This document shows, piece after piece, positions 16,274 to 25,100 of a stretch of 61,231 nucleotides of DNA. The first letter of the stretch is position 1. Each line of letters opens with the position of its first letter. The position numbers and the translations under genes were made by a program. The notes under the pieces are model-generated. The model made no database searches. It worked only from the letters and a program-made list of their open reading frames with translations, and was not told where the DNA came from. The stretch comes from Francisella sp. SYW-9 (GTDB lineage: Bacteria; Pseudomonadota; Gammaproteobacteria; Francisellales; Francisellaceae), in NCBI RefSeq assembly GCF_008711465.1, contig NZ_VXKQ01000032.1, forward strand, positions 1 through 61,231, in the 5' to 3' direction.

Positions 16274-17040
16274 CTAAAAGAATAATTCCATGTCTTGATG
16301 TCAAAGATGGGGTAGTTGTTAAAGGTGTAAAATTTAGGAATCATAGAATCATTGGCGATATTGTTGAGTTGGCACAGAAATACTCAGAAGCAGGAGCTGA
16401 TGAGCTAGTATTTTATGATATTGGAGCTAGTCCTGATAATAAGCTACTTTCGATAAAATGGATACAGGAGATAGCTAAAAAGATAAATATACCATTCTGT
16501 GTGGCTGGAGGTATAAAGTCTGTAGAGAATGCTCGCACAATATTAAATGAAGGAGCAGATAAAATATCCGTCAACTCAGCAGCGCTTGCTAGACCTGATT
16601 TGATAGATGAGCTAGTTTATGAGTTTGGTACACAATGTGTAGTGGTTGGTGTAGATAGTAAATTTATTGATGGTAAGTTTAAAGTTTGCCAATATACAGG
16701 TAGTGCTGATAAAACTGTACAGACATTATTAGATCCAGTTAGCTGGGCAAAAGAAGTTGAGTCTCGTGGTGCAGGTGAGATAGTTCTTAACTGTATGAAT
16801 CATGATGGTGTCAAGGGTGGTTATGATCTAGAGCATCTTAGAGAAGTCCAATCAAATGTTTCAATACCTGTTATTGCTTCTGGTGGTGCTGGTCAGATTC
16901 AGCATTTTATTGATGTATTTAAGTATACAGATATTGATGGAGCTTTGGCAGCTAGTGTATTTCATGATAATATTATTGCGATACCTGAGCTAAAACAAGA
17001 GCTTTTTAAAAACAATATACCGACAAGAATAGTAAAATAG
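16267..17040 (+). CDS. hisF: imidazole glycerol phosphate synthase, cyclase subunit
   Basis: A 257-residue barrel paralogous to HisA. Strand 1 has RIIPCLDVKDG with the catalytic aspartate (near residue 10), strand 5 has NCMNHDGVKGGYD with the second aspartate, and phosphate loops GGIKSVENA and ASGGAG are present. With HisH it makes imidazole glycerol phosphate and AICAR. The gene follows hisA with overlap and precedes hisIE by 8 bases. Confidence 0.95.
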   Translation: MLTKRIIPCLDVKDGVVVKGVKFRNHRIIGDIVELAQKYSEAGADELVFYDIGASPDNKLLSIKWIQEIAKKINIPFCVAGGIKSVENARTILNEGADKISVNSAALARPDLIDELVYEFGTQCVVVGVDSKFIDGKFKVCQYTGSADKTVQTLLDPVSWAKEVESRGAGEIVLNCMNHDGVKGGYDLEHLREVQSNVSIPVIASGGAGQIQHFIDVFKYTDIDGALAASVFHDNIIAIPELKQELFKNNIPTRIVK

Positions 17041-17048
17041 GATACAAA

Positions 17049-17672
17049 ATGGATAACAAAATTATAGAGTCTATAGCTTGGCAAAAAATGGATAATTTAG
17101 TTCCAGCTATTATTCAATCAGCAATTGATAATAGTGTCTTAATGCTAGGCTATATGAGTAAAGAATCTTTAGAAAAGACTTTAGAAATTGGCAAAGTTAC
17201 TTTCTATAGTCGTAGTAAAAAACGTCTATGGACTAAGGGAGAAGAAAGTAGTAATTTTCTTGAGTTAAAAGATATAGCTGTTGATTGTGATAATGATTCT
17301 ATACTTATAAAAACTATACCATACGGTCCAACTTGCCATACTGGTAGTAAATCATGTTTTACAAAAAATGAAGAAAATAGCTCTTTGTATATAATAGATA
17401 AATTAGAAAAACTAATTGCTGAAAGAAAAGATTATTTGCCTGAGAATAGTTATTTAACTAGTTTATTTAAAGAAGGTTTACCAAGAATTGCTCAAAAGGT
17501 TGGTGAAGAAGGTGTTGAAGTTGTAATTGCTGCAATGAAACAAGATTCAGAAGATGAACTAATTTCTGAGACAGCGGACTTATTATTTCATTTATTAGTT
17601 TTACTTAGAGAGAAAGGTATTTCATTAGAACAAATTTGTCAAAAGTTGGTTTCTAGGAATAGTTCTAATTAA
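17049..17672 (+). CDS. hisI: bifunctional phosphoribosyl-AMP cyclohydrolase / phosphoribosyl-ATP pyrophosphatase
   Basis: A 207-residue HisIE fusion. The HisI half (1-115) shows MLGYMSKESL, TFYSRSKKRLWTKGE, the metal-binding VDCDNDSIL and GPTCHTGSKSCF with its zinc cysteines. The HisE half (about 118-207) shows the MazG-like helices with QKVGEEGVEVVIAAM and ETADLLFHLLVLL. It catalyses steps two and three and ends the operon. A hairpin followed by a T-run lies just after the stop. Confidence 0.95.
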   Translation: MDNKIIESIAWQKMDNLVPAIIQSAIDNSVLMLGYMSKESLEKTLEIGKVTFYSRSKKRLWTKGEESSNFLELKDIAVDCDNDSILIKTIPYGPTCHTGSKSCFTKNEENSSLYIIDKLEKLIAERKDYLPENSYLTSLFKEGLPRIAQKVGEEGVEVVIAAMKQDSEDELISETADLLFHLLVLLREKGISLEQICQKLVSRNSSN

Positions 17673-17682
17673 ATACATTAGC

Positions 17683-17720
17683 AGTTAGAAAAATATATGT
17701 GCTATATCTGACTATTTTTT
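17683..17720 (+). terminator. probable his operon terminator
   Basis: AGTTAGA (17683) pairs with TCTGACT (17707) with one G-U pair, followed closely by a run of six T at 17715-17720. It lies 11 bases after hisIE and overlaps the end of the convergent VOC gene. The stem is AT-rich and the loop long, so termination may be partial. Confidence 0.4.
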
Positions 17721-18119
17721 ATATTTACTAGGTTGGTTGAATTCAATTACATTAAGGTCTGGATCTCTAATAAATAGCATACTTGTACCATTTTCTAAAT
17801 TAATTGGGCCATCACTAATTGTAATCTCAAGTTTTTTTAGTTTATCTATAATAGAATCCATATCAGATACTTCTAATGCCATATGTGTATATCCAGTATG
17901 TTTATCATCGATATCCATTAAATAGTTTTTTGGGGTTTTATCAGTTGAGTTTAGTATGAAATTTATATTTATCCCTGATGGATGAACCATTATAGCAACT
18001 GGTTCAGGTCCTAGAGGACCAGCTATAAACTCAAAACCTAATTTTTCATAAAATAATTTTGATTTATCTAAACAAGATACTCTAATTCCAACATGATTTA
18101 TTTTTTTTATTTCCTTCAT
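17712..18119 (-). CDS. VOC-family (glyoxalase/dioxygenase superfamily) protein
   Basis: A 135-residue protein with the paired beta-alpha-beta-beta-beta units of the vicinal oxygen chelate fold. Likely metal ligands are H9 (KINHVGIRV), H79 (GYTHMALEV) and E126 (NVIEFNQP). Lengths and the DPDLNVIEF ending are like glyoxalase I relatives and methylmalonyl-CoA epimerase-type proteins. The reaction cannot be fixed; lactoylglutathione lyase-like or a catechol/lactone enzyme are possibilities. It is convergent with hisIE and stands alone. Confidence 0.8.
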   Translation of the reverse strand: MKEIKKINHVGIRVSCLDKSKLFYEKLGFEFIAGPLGPEPVAIMVHPSGININFILNSTDKTPKNYLMDIDDKHTGYTHMALEVSDMDSIIDKLKKLEITISDGPINLENGTSMLFIRDPDLNVIEFNQPSKYKK

Positions 18120-18590
18120 AAAATTTCCTTTTTAAATTTTATATATCTAGACAATAACTATATTATTTATTTAGTTTCTTGTCTAATCTTCTTTACATGC
18201 TACCCAACTTATATCGTAATTAGGCAAGCTTATATTTTCATCTTATTAGGATTTTATAGTTATAAAAACCATTGTTTTGGTATTAGTATATAATTTAATC
18301 TTTTTGAAAGTATCAATTTATAATCATTTCCATTTAGCCATAGCAGTTGAATTAGTCTATATATAATGTAAAACTAGTCTTTAAGAATTTAGAATAAGTA
18401 ACGATAGATACAGTTAATTCGAAAGAAATATGTCATTCTACGACTTGATCGTAGAATCTAATTTTAAGACTAATAAATAGATCCTATGGTCATACTTCGA
18501 CTCCGCTCAGTGACCTAGGATAGGATGACGAAACTGGTTATAAATAACACCTGGATTAACAAACCGAGTAATAAGGGATTTATATAGGTT
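18120..18590. other. 471-base intergenic region
   Basis: The gap between the divergent VOC and alarmone synthetase genes contains no credible gene. It holds a two-hairpin palindromic repeat at 18432-18521, listed separately, and otherwise AT-rich DNA that should carry both promoters. A 66-codon reading frame at 18093-18293 starts inside the VOC gene on the opposite strand, is extremely hydrophobic and lacks a ribosome site; I do not accept it as a gene. Confidence 0.6.
18432..18521. repeat. composite palindromic repeat, copy 1
   Basis: Two hairpins in series. The first has ATTCTACGA and TCGTAGAAT around a CTTGA loop (18435-18457), framed by GTCAT and CT. The second pairs ATCCTATGGTCA with TGACCTAGGAT (18481-18521, one bulged T) around a segment containing CTTCGACTCCGCTCAG. 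The copy at 20758-20824 keeps the same frame (GTCAT, a 7-9 base arm, CTTGA, the matching arm, ATCT) although the arm sequences differ, so the structure is conserved more than the bases. Confidence 0.6.
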
Positions 18591-19700
18591 ATGGATATAA
18601 ACAAAATTTTAGAAGACAGTAATATTTCTAGTGCTTGTTTAAAGCAAGCTAGCATTAGTGAAAAAGAATTATCAGAAATTATATGCGATTATTTAAGTAG
18701 AATTGATGATTTTAAAAGTACTGCAAGTTATTTAGCAAATACTCTACAACAATGCGATAATGTTCACTCTGTTAGATGGCGTGTAAAAGATGCATCACAC
18801 CTCTTAAAAAAGATAGTAAGAAAGAAAAAAGAGGGGAATAAAAAGTATGCAAATATATCTGTAACAAATTATCTAAAAATAATTACAGATTTAATAGGAA
18901 TCAGAGCATTACATTTATTTAAAAATGAATGGGAAGATATCTATGATTATATTAATCAAAAATATGAAACTCATGAAAAGATAGTTTATATAAGAAAGGG
19001 TGATAATGAAGTAGCAGAACCTAAAGATTGTGAGGTGAAGGAACATCCTATTGGCTATCGCTCAACTCATTATGTAATTAAAGCGAAACCTCTCAAAGAA
19101 GAAATATTCTGTGAAATACAAGTAAGAACAATATTTGAAGAGGGCTGGAGTGAGATCGATCATAGAGTAAGATATCCTGATTTTTCAGATGATAAGTCAA
19201 TATTGCATTTCTTAACGGTATTTAACAGGTTTGCTGGTAGTGCTGATGAGATGGCTAGTTTTCTTAATAACCTTGTATCGACTTTAAAAGAGGAAAGGAT
19301 TAAACAAAAAGCTATAAACAATAGTAATGAGACAAAGATAAATAACTTAAATTATGAGATTGAGCATCTAAAAATGCAGCTTGAAGAAATGAGCTCTGAT
19401 AAGAAAGCATCTTCAGGTAAAGAGGTTGCTAACCAAAACTTTGATAACTTATTTTCTAGAATTACAAATATCCAAAACTCAATAAAAACACTAAATAGTA
19501 ATGATGTATCAAAGACAATTAATGATCTAGGCCTACCTGTTATAAATGCTGATATTTTGGCAAGTGCATTAGAAAATACAGATGTCTTATATAATGCATC
19601 TAAGATACTTGAAGAGTTATGTCCGGAGATAAATATGGATGAAGTTGTAAAGAGTATTGAATCTACTAATACAAATGATCAAAATGAAGATAAGAGTTAA
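18591..19700 (+). CDS. single-domain RelA/SpoT-type (p)ppGpp synthetase-like protein
   Basis: A 369-residue protein whose residues about 55-225 form a RelA/SpoT nucleotidyltransferase domain. Matching features are SVRWRVKD (62-67, ATP side), DLIGIRAL (100-107), GYRSTHYV with the base-stacking tyrosine Y156, EIQVRT with catalytic E175, and EEGWSEIDHRV (183-193). There is no HD hydrolase or TGS/ACT regulatory domain. A coiled coil spans about 235-270 and a low-complexity tail follows. This is not the housekeeping RelA or SpoT; it resembles small alarmone synthetases and toxSAS-type toxins. Its end overlaps a secreted RNase T2 gene by 17 bp. Product (ppGpp, ppApp or tRNA pyrophosphorylation) is unknown. 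Confidence 0.8.
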   Translation: MDINKILEDSNISSACLKQASISEKELSEIICDYLSRIDDFKSTASYLANTLQQCDNVHSVRWRVKDASHLLKKIVRKKKEGNKKYANISVTNYLKIITDLIGIRALHLFKNEWEDIYDYINQKYETHEKIVYIRKGDNEVAEPKDCEVKEHPIGYRSTHYVIKAKPLKEEIFCEIQVRTIFEEGWSEIDHRVRYPDFSDDKSILHFLTVFNRFAGSADEMASFLNNLVSTLKEERIKQKAINNSNETKINNLNYEIEHLKMQLEEMSSDKKASSGKEVANQNFDNLFSRITNIQNSIKTLNSNDVSKTINDLGLPVINADILASALENTDVLYNASKILEELCPEINMDEVVKSIESTNTNDQNEDKS

Positions 19701-20682
19701 TCTTTGGCTTATTAGTATTTTACTTCTAATAACTACATCAGTGTATGCTGTACCAGCTTCTGGAATATTTACAGCAGCAGCATCTTGTCAAGCATATATA
19801 TCTAAAAATAAGCAAACAAATCCTGGTAATACTCACGTAATAATTGGACAGACTTATACGATTAGAGAAAAAAATAAACCCACTGATGCAAACTGGTTTA
19901 GAGTTTTTATTCCAAAAGCTGATAAAAATCAGTTACGCTGGGTTAGTAAAAACTGTGGTATAGCTAAGTTAAAAAATGATTTGAGTAGACAGTGTATAGA
20001 TAAACCAGGTTATGCAGATAGTTATGTGCTAGCTTTGAGTTGGGAGCCTGCTTTTTGTGAGACTTATGGCTATGGTGCAAATAAACAAGAGTGCAAAAAT
20101 CTATCATTAAATAATACAGCAGCTAAAAGCTTTTCATTACATGGATTTTGGCCAAATCAAGATGCCTGTGGTATTAATTATGGCTTTTGTGGTAGTACAA
20201 AAGAGCAAGCAAATTTCTGTAGCTATGCACCTTTAAAATTAAATGATAAAACACAGAAATTGCTACATAGTGTAATGCCTGGTTATAACTCCATTTCATG
20301 TTTACAAAGACATGAGTGGTATAAGCATGGAACTTGCCAGCTTCAAGATCAAAATCAATATTTTACTCAAGCAGCTAACTTTGTAAAACAAATAAATAAT
20401 TCAAAACTAGAGCAACTCTTTAGTCAAAATATTGGTAAAGATATCACTATTGAACAGTTAAATAATGCATTTAATAGTAGCTTTGGAGTAAATTCTAGTA
20501 AAAAAGTATATCTAAATTGTAAAGAGGGTATGTTAGTAGATATATACATATATTTACCTAAAAAGGCTGATGATCCAACTCAGAAAGATTTGGCAGCCTT
20601 ATTATCTAAAGCACCTGATGCTAAACAGAGTACTTGTCCAAATACTTTTAGAATTTCTAATTTTTCTAGTAGTGTGAATTAG
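19684..20682 (+). CDS. secreted ribonuclease T2 family protein
   Basis: About 332 residues starting at the ATG at 19684, which gives a clean signal peptide (MKIRVNLWLISILLLITT, cleavage after VYA). Residues about 25-95 are an SH3-like or other small N-terminal module. The RNase T2 domain follows, with catalytic segments SLHGFWPN (CAS I) and RHEWYKHGTC (CAS II) and paired cysteines. RNase T2 enzymes cut RNA to 2',3'-cyclic phosphates in the periplasm or outside. The start lies within the alarmone synthetase gene, so the two are probably co-transcribed. Upstream in-frame ATGs at 19657 and 19675 would spoil the signal peptide. Confidence 0.88.
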   Translation: MKIRVNLWLISILLLITTSVYAVPASGIFTAAASCQAYISKNKQTNPGNTHVIIGQTYTIREKNKPTDANWFRVFIPKADKNQLRWVSKNCGIAKLKNDLSRQCIDKPGYADSYVLALSWEPAFCETYGYGANKQECKNLSLNNTAAKSFSLHGFWPNQDACGINYGFCGSTKEQANFCSYAPLKLNDKTQKLLHSVMPGYNSISCLQRHEWYKHGTCQLQDQNQYFTQAANFVKQINNSKLEQLFSQNIGKDITIEQLNNAFNSSFGVNSSKKVYLNCKEGMLVDIYIYLPKKADDPTQKDLAALLSKAPDAKQSTCPNTFRISNFSSSVN

Positions 20683-21034
20683 TTTTGTAGATATAGCTAA
20701 TCCGAATAACTTTTGAAAGATTGTTTATCTAATCAGGACACACCATCAAAAACAGTAGTCATCCTCGTGCTTGACACGGGGATCTTTTAAATACTTGAGA
20801 GATTCCCGCCTCCGCGGGAATGACATCTTCAAAAGACATTTGGATTAACTATAATTTTTTACTAAAGCATTAACTGCTAATGTACTGTAATTGTAATCAA
20901 CAAATATTAATTTTATCTGTCATAAAAGTTTATATATCTAAAAGTAGAAATTAAAGTCTTCAAAAGTAATTGAATTAGCGATTATCAGGTCATAGAATAA
21001 ATCTTAGGGTGTATTTCTATTTGTGAGATTTTAA
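20683..21034. other. 352-base intergenic region
   Basis: This gap separates the RNase T2 gene from the RTX locus. It contains the palindromic repeat at 20758-20824 (listed separately) and AT-rich DNA that should carry the promoter of the RTX pair. I see no gene and no clear -10/-35 pair. Confidence 0.6.
20758..20824. repeat. composite palindromic repeat, copy 2
   Basis: Two hairpins. CCTCGTG and CACGGGG (one mismatch) surround a CTTGA loop at 20763-20781, framed by GTCAT and ATCT exactly as in copy 1. ATTCCCGC and GCGGGAAT surround CTCC at 20802-20821, followed by GAC. The element is much richer in G+C than its surroundings, which suggests a mobile or imported repeat. It may also serve as a terminator for the RNase T2 transcript. 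Confidence 0.6.
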
Positions 21035-22153
21035 ATGAAAAAACTTTTGTTAATGATTGTTTTGTCAATTCCAATGATGGGATATTGTGGCTTTATAGAT
21101 TGGATACAAGGTTATCCGGATGTCAAAGCAAAGATAGAGAAAGCTCTTGAGCAGAAATATCATGGTGATAAGTTTGAGGTATCAAATGTTAGCTATTCAG
21201 ATAATTTAGGAGGTTATAACTTTGATGCTAAAGATATAACCAGAGACCTAAGCTCTAAAGGTTCGTACTTTGATAAATCCAAGACCCTTATGGATTCATT
21301 TGGGTGGTCTATGAATTGGGCTGTTTGGGGAGATTTGTTTAAGCCATATACTGATAAATTTGGAAGTAATACTGTAGTTTATCCAAGTGTTGGAATTGAT
21401 CTTCCTGTCGTTCCCAAAAAATATAAAAAAACAATAACAGTTAAAACAGGTTATAACAGCTCGTATAAAATAGATGACTATAGTTTTTTAGGAGAAGAAT
21501 ATGGACCTAAATATACACAAGTAGGACCATATTCCAAAGCAATGGCAGAAATATATGGTAAAAATGCTAAATTAACATTCAAGTCACCAGAGTTTATAAA
21601 AAAGTATCATCAATTTATAGGTAGTGGTATTACTATGATGGTTGATGCTCCAAAAACTCCTGAAGGTATAGCAAAAGTATTACAAAATATTTATCTACTT
21701 GATCAATATACAAAATCACTACATTTATTTAGTTATGGAATAGGAGTGTCTATATATGATTTTCCAGAAGGTTTTGATTTGAAACAATATTTAGCCAAGA
21801 AAAGACAAGAAAAGAACTATTATGAAAGCGATACGGACAAAGGAATTCAACAATATGCATGGGGTTATATACATATATCATCATGTCCTAAAAACCCCGA
21901 TTTTGACAAGATTTGTAATACTTATTACGATAATAAACATAGAGAAAGATTAATAAAAGAAAGATCAACAGCTGATAGAGTAAACAATGTCAAAGATTTA
22001 GCACAATACCTAAGAGTACTCAATCCTGGTTATAAAGCTGAAAGATATAACTATGACACATACATAATTCAAGGAAGAGCATATAAATTATTACCAAATA
22101 CAAAATATTGGCCACAAGTTAAAAAGATTTTAAATACACAAGGAGATAAATAA
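21035..22153 (+). CDS. secreted protein coupled to the RTX gene
   Basis: A 372-residue protein with a signal peptide (MKKLLLMIVLSIPMMGYCG; the residues before the cysteine do not make a proper lipobox). The mature part is rich in tyrosine, lysine and aspartate, with GFIDWIQGYPDV at its start and a late cysteine pair (SSCPKNPDFDKICN). I recognise no family. Its stop TAA overlaps the ATG of the giant RTX gene by one base, so the two are translationally coupled. It is not like the HlyC acyltransferase. Possible roles are a periplasmic immunity protein, lipase foldase or secretion partner for the RTX protein; these are guesses from context. Confidence 0.75.
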   Translation: MKKLLLMIVLSIPMMGYCGFIDWIQGYPDVKAKIEKALEQKYHGDKFEVSNVSYSDNLGGYNFDAKDITRDLSSKGSYFDKSKTLMDSFGWSMNWAVWGDLFKPYTDKFGSNTVVYPSVGIDLPVVPKKYKKTITVKTGYNSSYKIDDYSFLGEEYGPKYTQVGPYSKAMAEIYGKNAKLTFKSPEFIKKYHQFIGSGITMMVDAPKTPEGIAKVLQNIYLLDQYTKSLHLFSYGIGVSIYDFPEGFDLKQYLAKKRQEKNYYESDTDKGIQQYAWGYIHISSCPKNPDFDKICNTYYDNKHRERLIKERSTADRVNNVKDLAQYLRVLNPGYKAERYNYDTYIIQGRAYKLLPNTKYWPQVKKILNTQGDK

Positions 22154-25100
22154 TGAGTTTATTGACACCTACAGGAAGTACTCAAAGAGATATATCAAAC
22201 AGACAAGCAGTATTTAAAACTTTATCATATTCAGCTCTTTTCGATGATAAAAGTAAAATTAATGAGATTAATGGGGCCGATCCAGATAAAAGGTTAACAT
22301 ACGGACAACTTCTTTATAAGCTTGATAATAATGGTAATTTAATTCCTGATGGTAATGGTGCTTATGAGCTTAAACCAGAAGTTAAAAAAGATGCATTTAT
22401 CTCTAGTTTTTTGAATAAAAATAGCAATTTAGCTACAGACCTATTACATTATCAGATTGATCAAGTTGTGCATAGCGATGATGGTTTAGTTGCTACTGCT
22501 GTAGTTGATACAAAACATCCTGAAACAGCTTATCTGACAGCAAGAGGGAGTACTGCTGGTACTGTAAAGCAACTTTGGGATGATTGGGCAAAGGCAAATA
22601 CTAAACTTGCGGCAAATGAATATGTGACTAATTTTGAAATAGCTCAAGTGGTAGATTTTGAAAACTTTATTAAAGATGTACAAACTAAGTTTAATTATGA
22701 AACAATTAATCCAGGAGGACATTCAAAATCTGGTTATCTAACCCAGATGGGTACAGCTTATGTGTTAAAATATTATCCAGATGTTTTAGGGCAAGCAGAC
22801 TCGTTTAATGGTCCTGTAGCTACACGAGCTATTGGTTTAAGGTATGGTGAAGAGTATGTACAAAAAACTTTAGAAGTTACAAATCTACATATGACTACGG
22901 GAGATATCGTCTCTGAAGTCGGTAATGTTTTAGGTAATGTTGATGGTAAGTTTCTTATTTATAACTCCATATCTGATAATCCATCATCACATACTTCGCT
23001 ATCATTTTCAGAGCTTGATATGTCGACATTTTATACTGACTATTTTGAAGGAGGCATATATGCGGTAGACCAACATGGAGACTCTATATATGGAGAGCCA
23101 GTAGTAAATGTTGAAAAATGGACACAGGATTATGCAAAGATCTTAAGTTATGAGGATCAAATTCGTGCACAAATAGATAATATGGGTTCGAATGATTCTG
23201 ACATTGATGTTCTAATAGTAAGAGCAGAAGGATATTTGCAAGGTACTATTGATACAGCTACATTTGGATTGGTAAGTTTTGGTCCATATGCTGAGTTAGA
23301 TAAGATAAAAGATAATAAGCAACATATGGAAAATCTACTTAAAGGAGTATATGGATTACCAACTATAGAAAATAATGCTTTAGCAACTAAAGAGTATATT
23401 ACAGAATCACTAGGCGGAGCTGAGAATGTTAAGTTACTTAACTCTATAGCAGATGTTACTATAAATGGCTTAAGTAGCGAAACACTTCATAATAGTTATG
23501 ATAAAGTAGTTAATATTACAACTTTATTATTTAGTTCAGCAGAGAAGTTAGATGCTAGTGATAGAGAGCAGTTTGTAAATTCATTACAAAGAAGTGATTT
23601 AATCGATAATTTATTTGGGGTTGAGGGTTCAGAAGACGTTACTTTAGATAGTATTATTTCAGATAAATTTATTGATGCCAACACCCAACTCTACGGTGAC
23701 CCATTAGTCGTTGATCTTGATGGCGACGGCCAGCTTGAGACTAGGGGTGCAACAGGAGAGGTTTTGTTTGACCACTCAGGAGACGGCCAGGCAACTGGAA
23801 CTGGGTGGGTCAACGCCGAAGACGGATTATTAGTGCGTGATTTAGACGGCTCAAATACCATAGATAGTGGTAGAGAATTGTTTGGTGATAATACCATAAA
23901 ATCTGATGGCACAAAAGCAAAAGATGGCTTTGATGCTTTGAGTGATCTTGATAGCTCAGGAGATGGGGTATTTGATGCAAATGATGACGCATTTTCTGAG
24001 GTTAAGGTATGGCAAGATGTCGATCAAGACGGTGTGACAGATGAGGGAGAGTTACTTAGTCTAGCAGATGCAGGTATCTCAAGTATTGATTTAAATGCTA
24101 ATAGTGTAAACCAAAATATTGAAGGTGGTATATTACGTAAGACTTCTACAGCTACAACTAAAGATGGCACAACTACAGCAGTAGGAGCAATAGATTTTGC
24201 TGAGAATAAATTTTATAGTAGATTTGCAGATGAGTTAGAAATATCCCCAGATTTAGAAGGCTCAATTAATATAGCAGGCCAAGGAGCTTTAAGAAGTCTA
24301 CATGAGGCATCTAGTTTATCGTCAGAGCTTAACGATTTACTTACAGGATTATACTCAGGTGATGCGCCAGTTACAGATAGTGCTATCCATGAAGTATTAC
24401 TTGAGTGGGCAAAATCAGCAGAGAACTTTACTACATCCTTAGAGCTACTAGATGGTTATACATTAGAAGATGGTACACAGATTAATCTAGACGTTTCTGA
24501 TCGAGTCAAAACAATAATTGAAAAGACAGCTGTATTAGAAGCTTTAAATGGAGAGAGATTGCTGAAGTATCAGATAACTAATAGTGGTGGTAAATATAGT
24601 GTAAATATCCGTACAGGCGTTGAGACTTCAGATTTTAGAATTGGAGGTGCTGATGTTTTAAAAGGTAGTGAGGTTAGCTTAAATGATTGGGATTTTCATA
24701 GATTAGCAGATAGTGGTAGAACAACAGTTATTAACGAAGGCTATGCAAATGCGTTTAACTCAATTAAAGATTCTATAGAAACAAATCGTCTTTTAGGAGA
24801 GGTTCAACCATTTTTATTAGAGAATATATTATTTGAGTTAGATGACGTAGGAGAGGTAGCGTTTAATTTTGATGGTATTAATGATGCTATAGTTGAGAAG
24901 TTTAAAGCAGATCCAAGCACAGGGTTAGATTTTTATAAAAATGTTGTTGAAGCTAAAGAAGTCACTTTTCTTAAAGAAGGCTGGGATAACCAGTCGGTGC
25001 TTCAGAATGAAATACCAAGAGGGCTATCAGAGGTTTTGAATGCGGAAGTCATTTTAAACGATGCTGAGAAAATAAATTTTTTAGTTGATGGTAAATTATA

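Noticed and set aside
18093-18293. 66-codon plus-strand frame between the VOC and alarmone synthetase genes
   Set aside because: It starts inside the VOC gene on the other strand, is extremely hydrophobic as any AT-rich frame tends to be, and has no ribosome site or recognisable similarity.
21035-22153. HlyC-type acyltransferase upstream of the RTX gene
   Set aside because: The protein has a signal peptide, is more than twice the usual length and lacks the conserved acyltransferase histidine/aspartate motifs; RTX acylation happens in the cytoplasm.
23691-23912. Minus-strand frames inside the RTX gene (also at 27618-27866 and 28224-28418)
   Set aside because: They mirror the repetitive glycine/aspartate codons of the RTX gene as proline/serine-rich frames and vanish when the repeats are accounted for.
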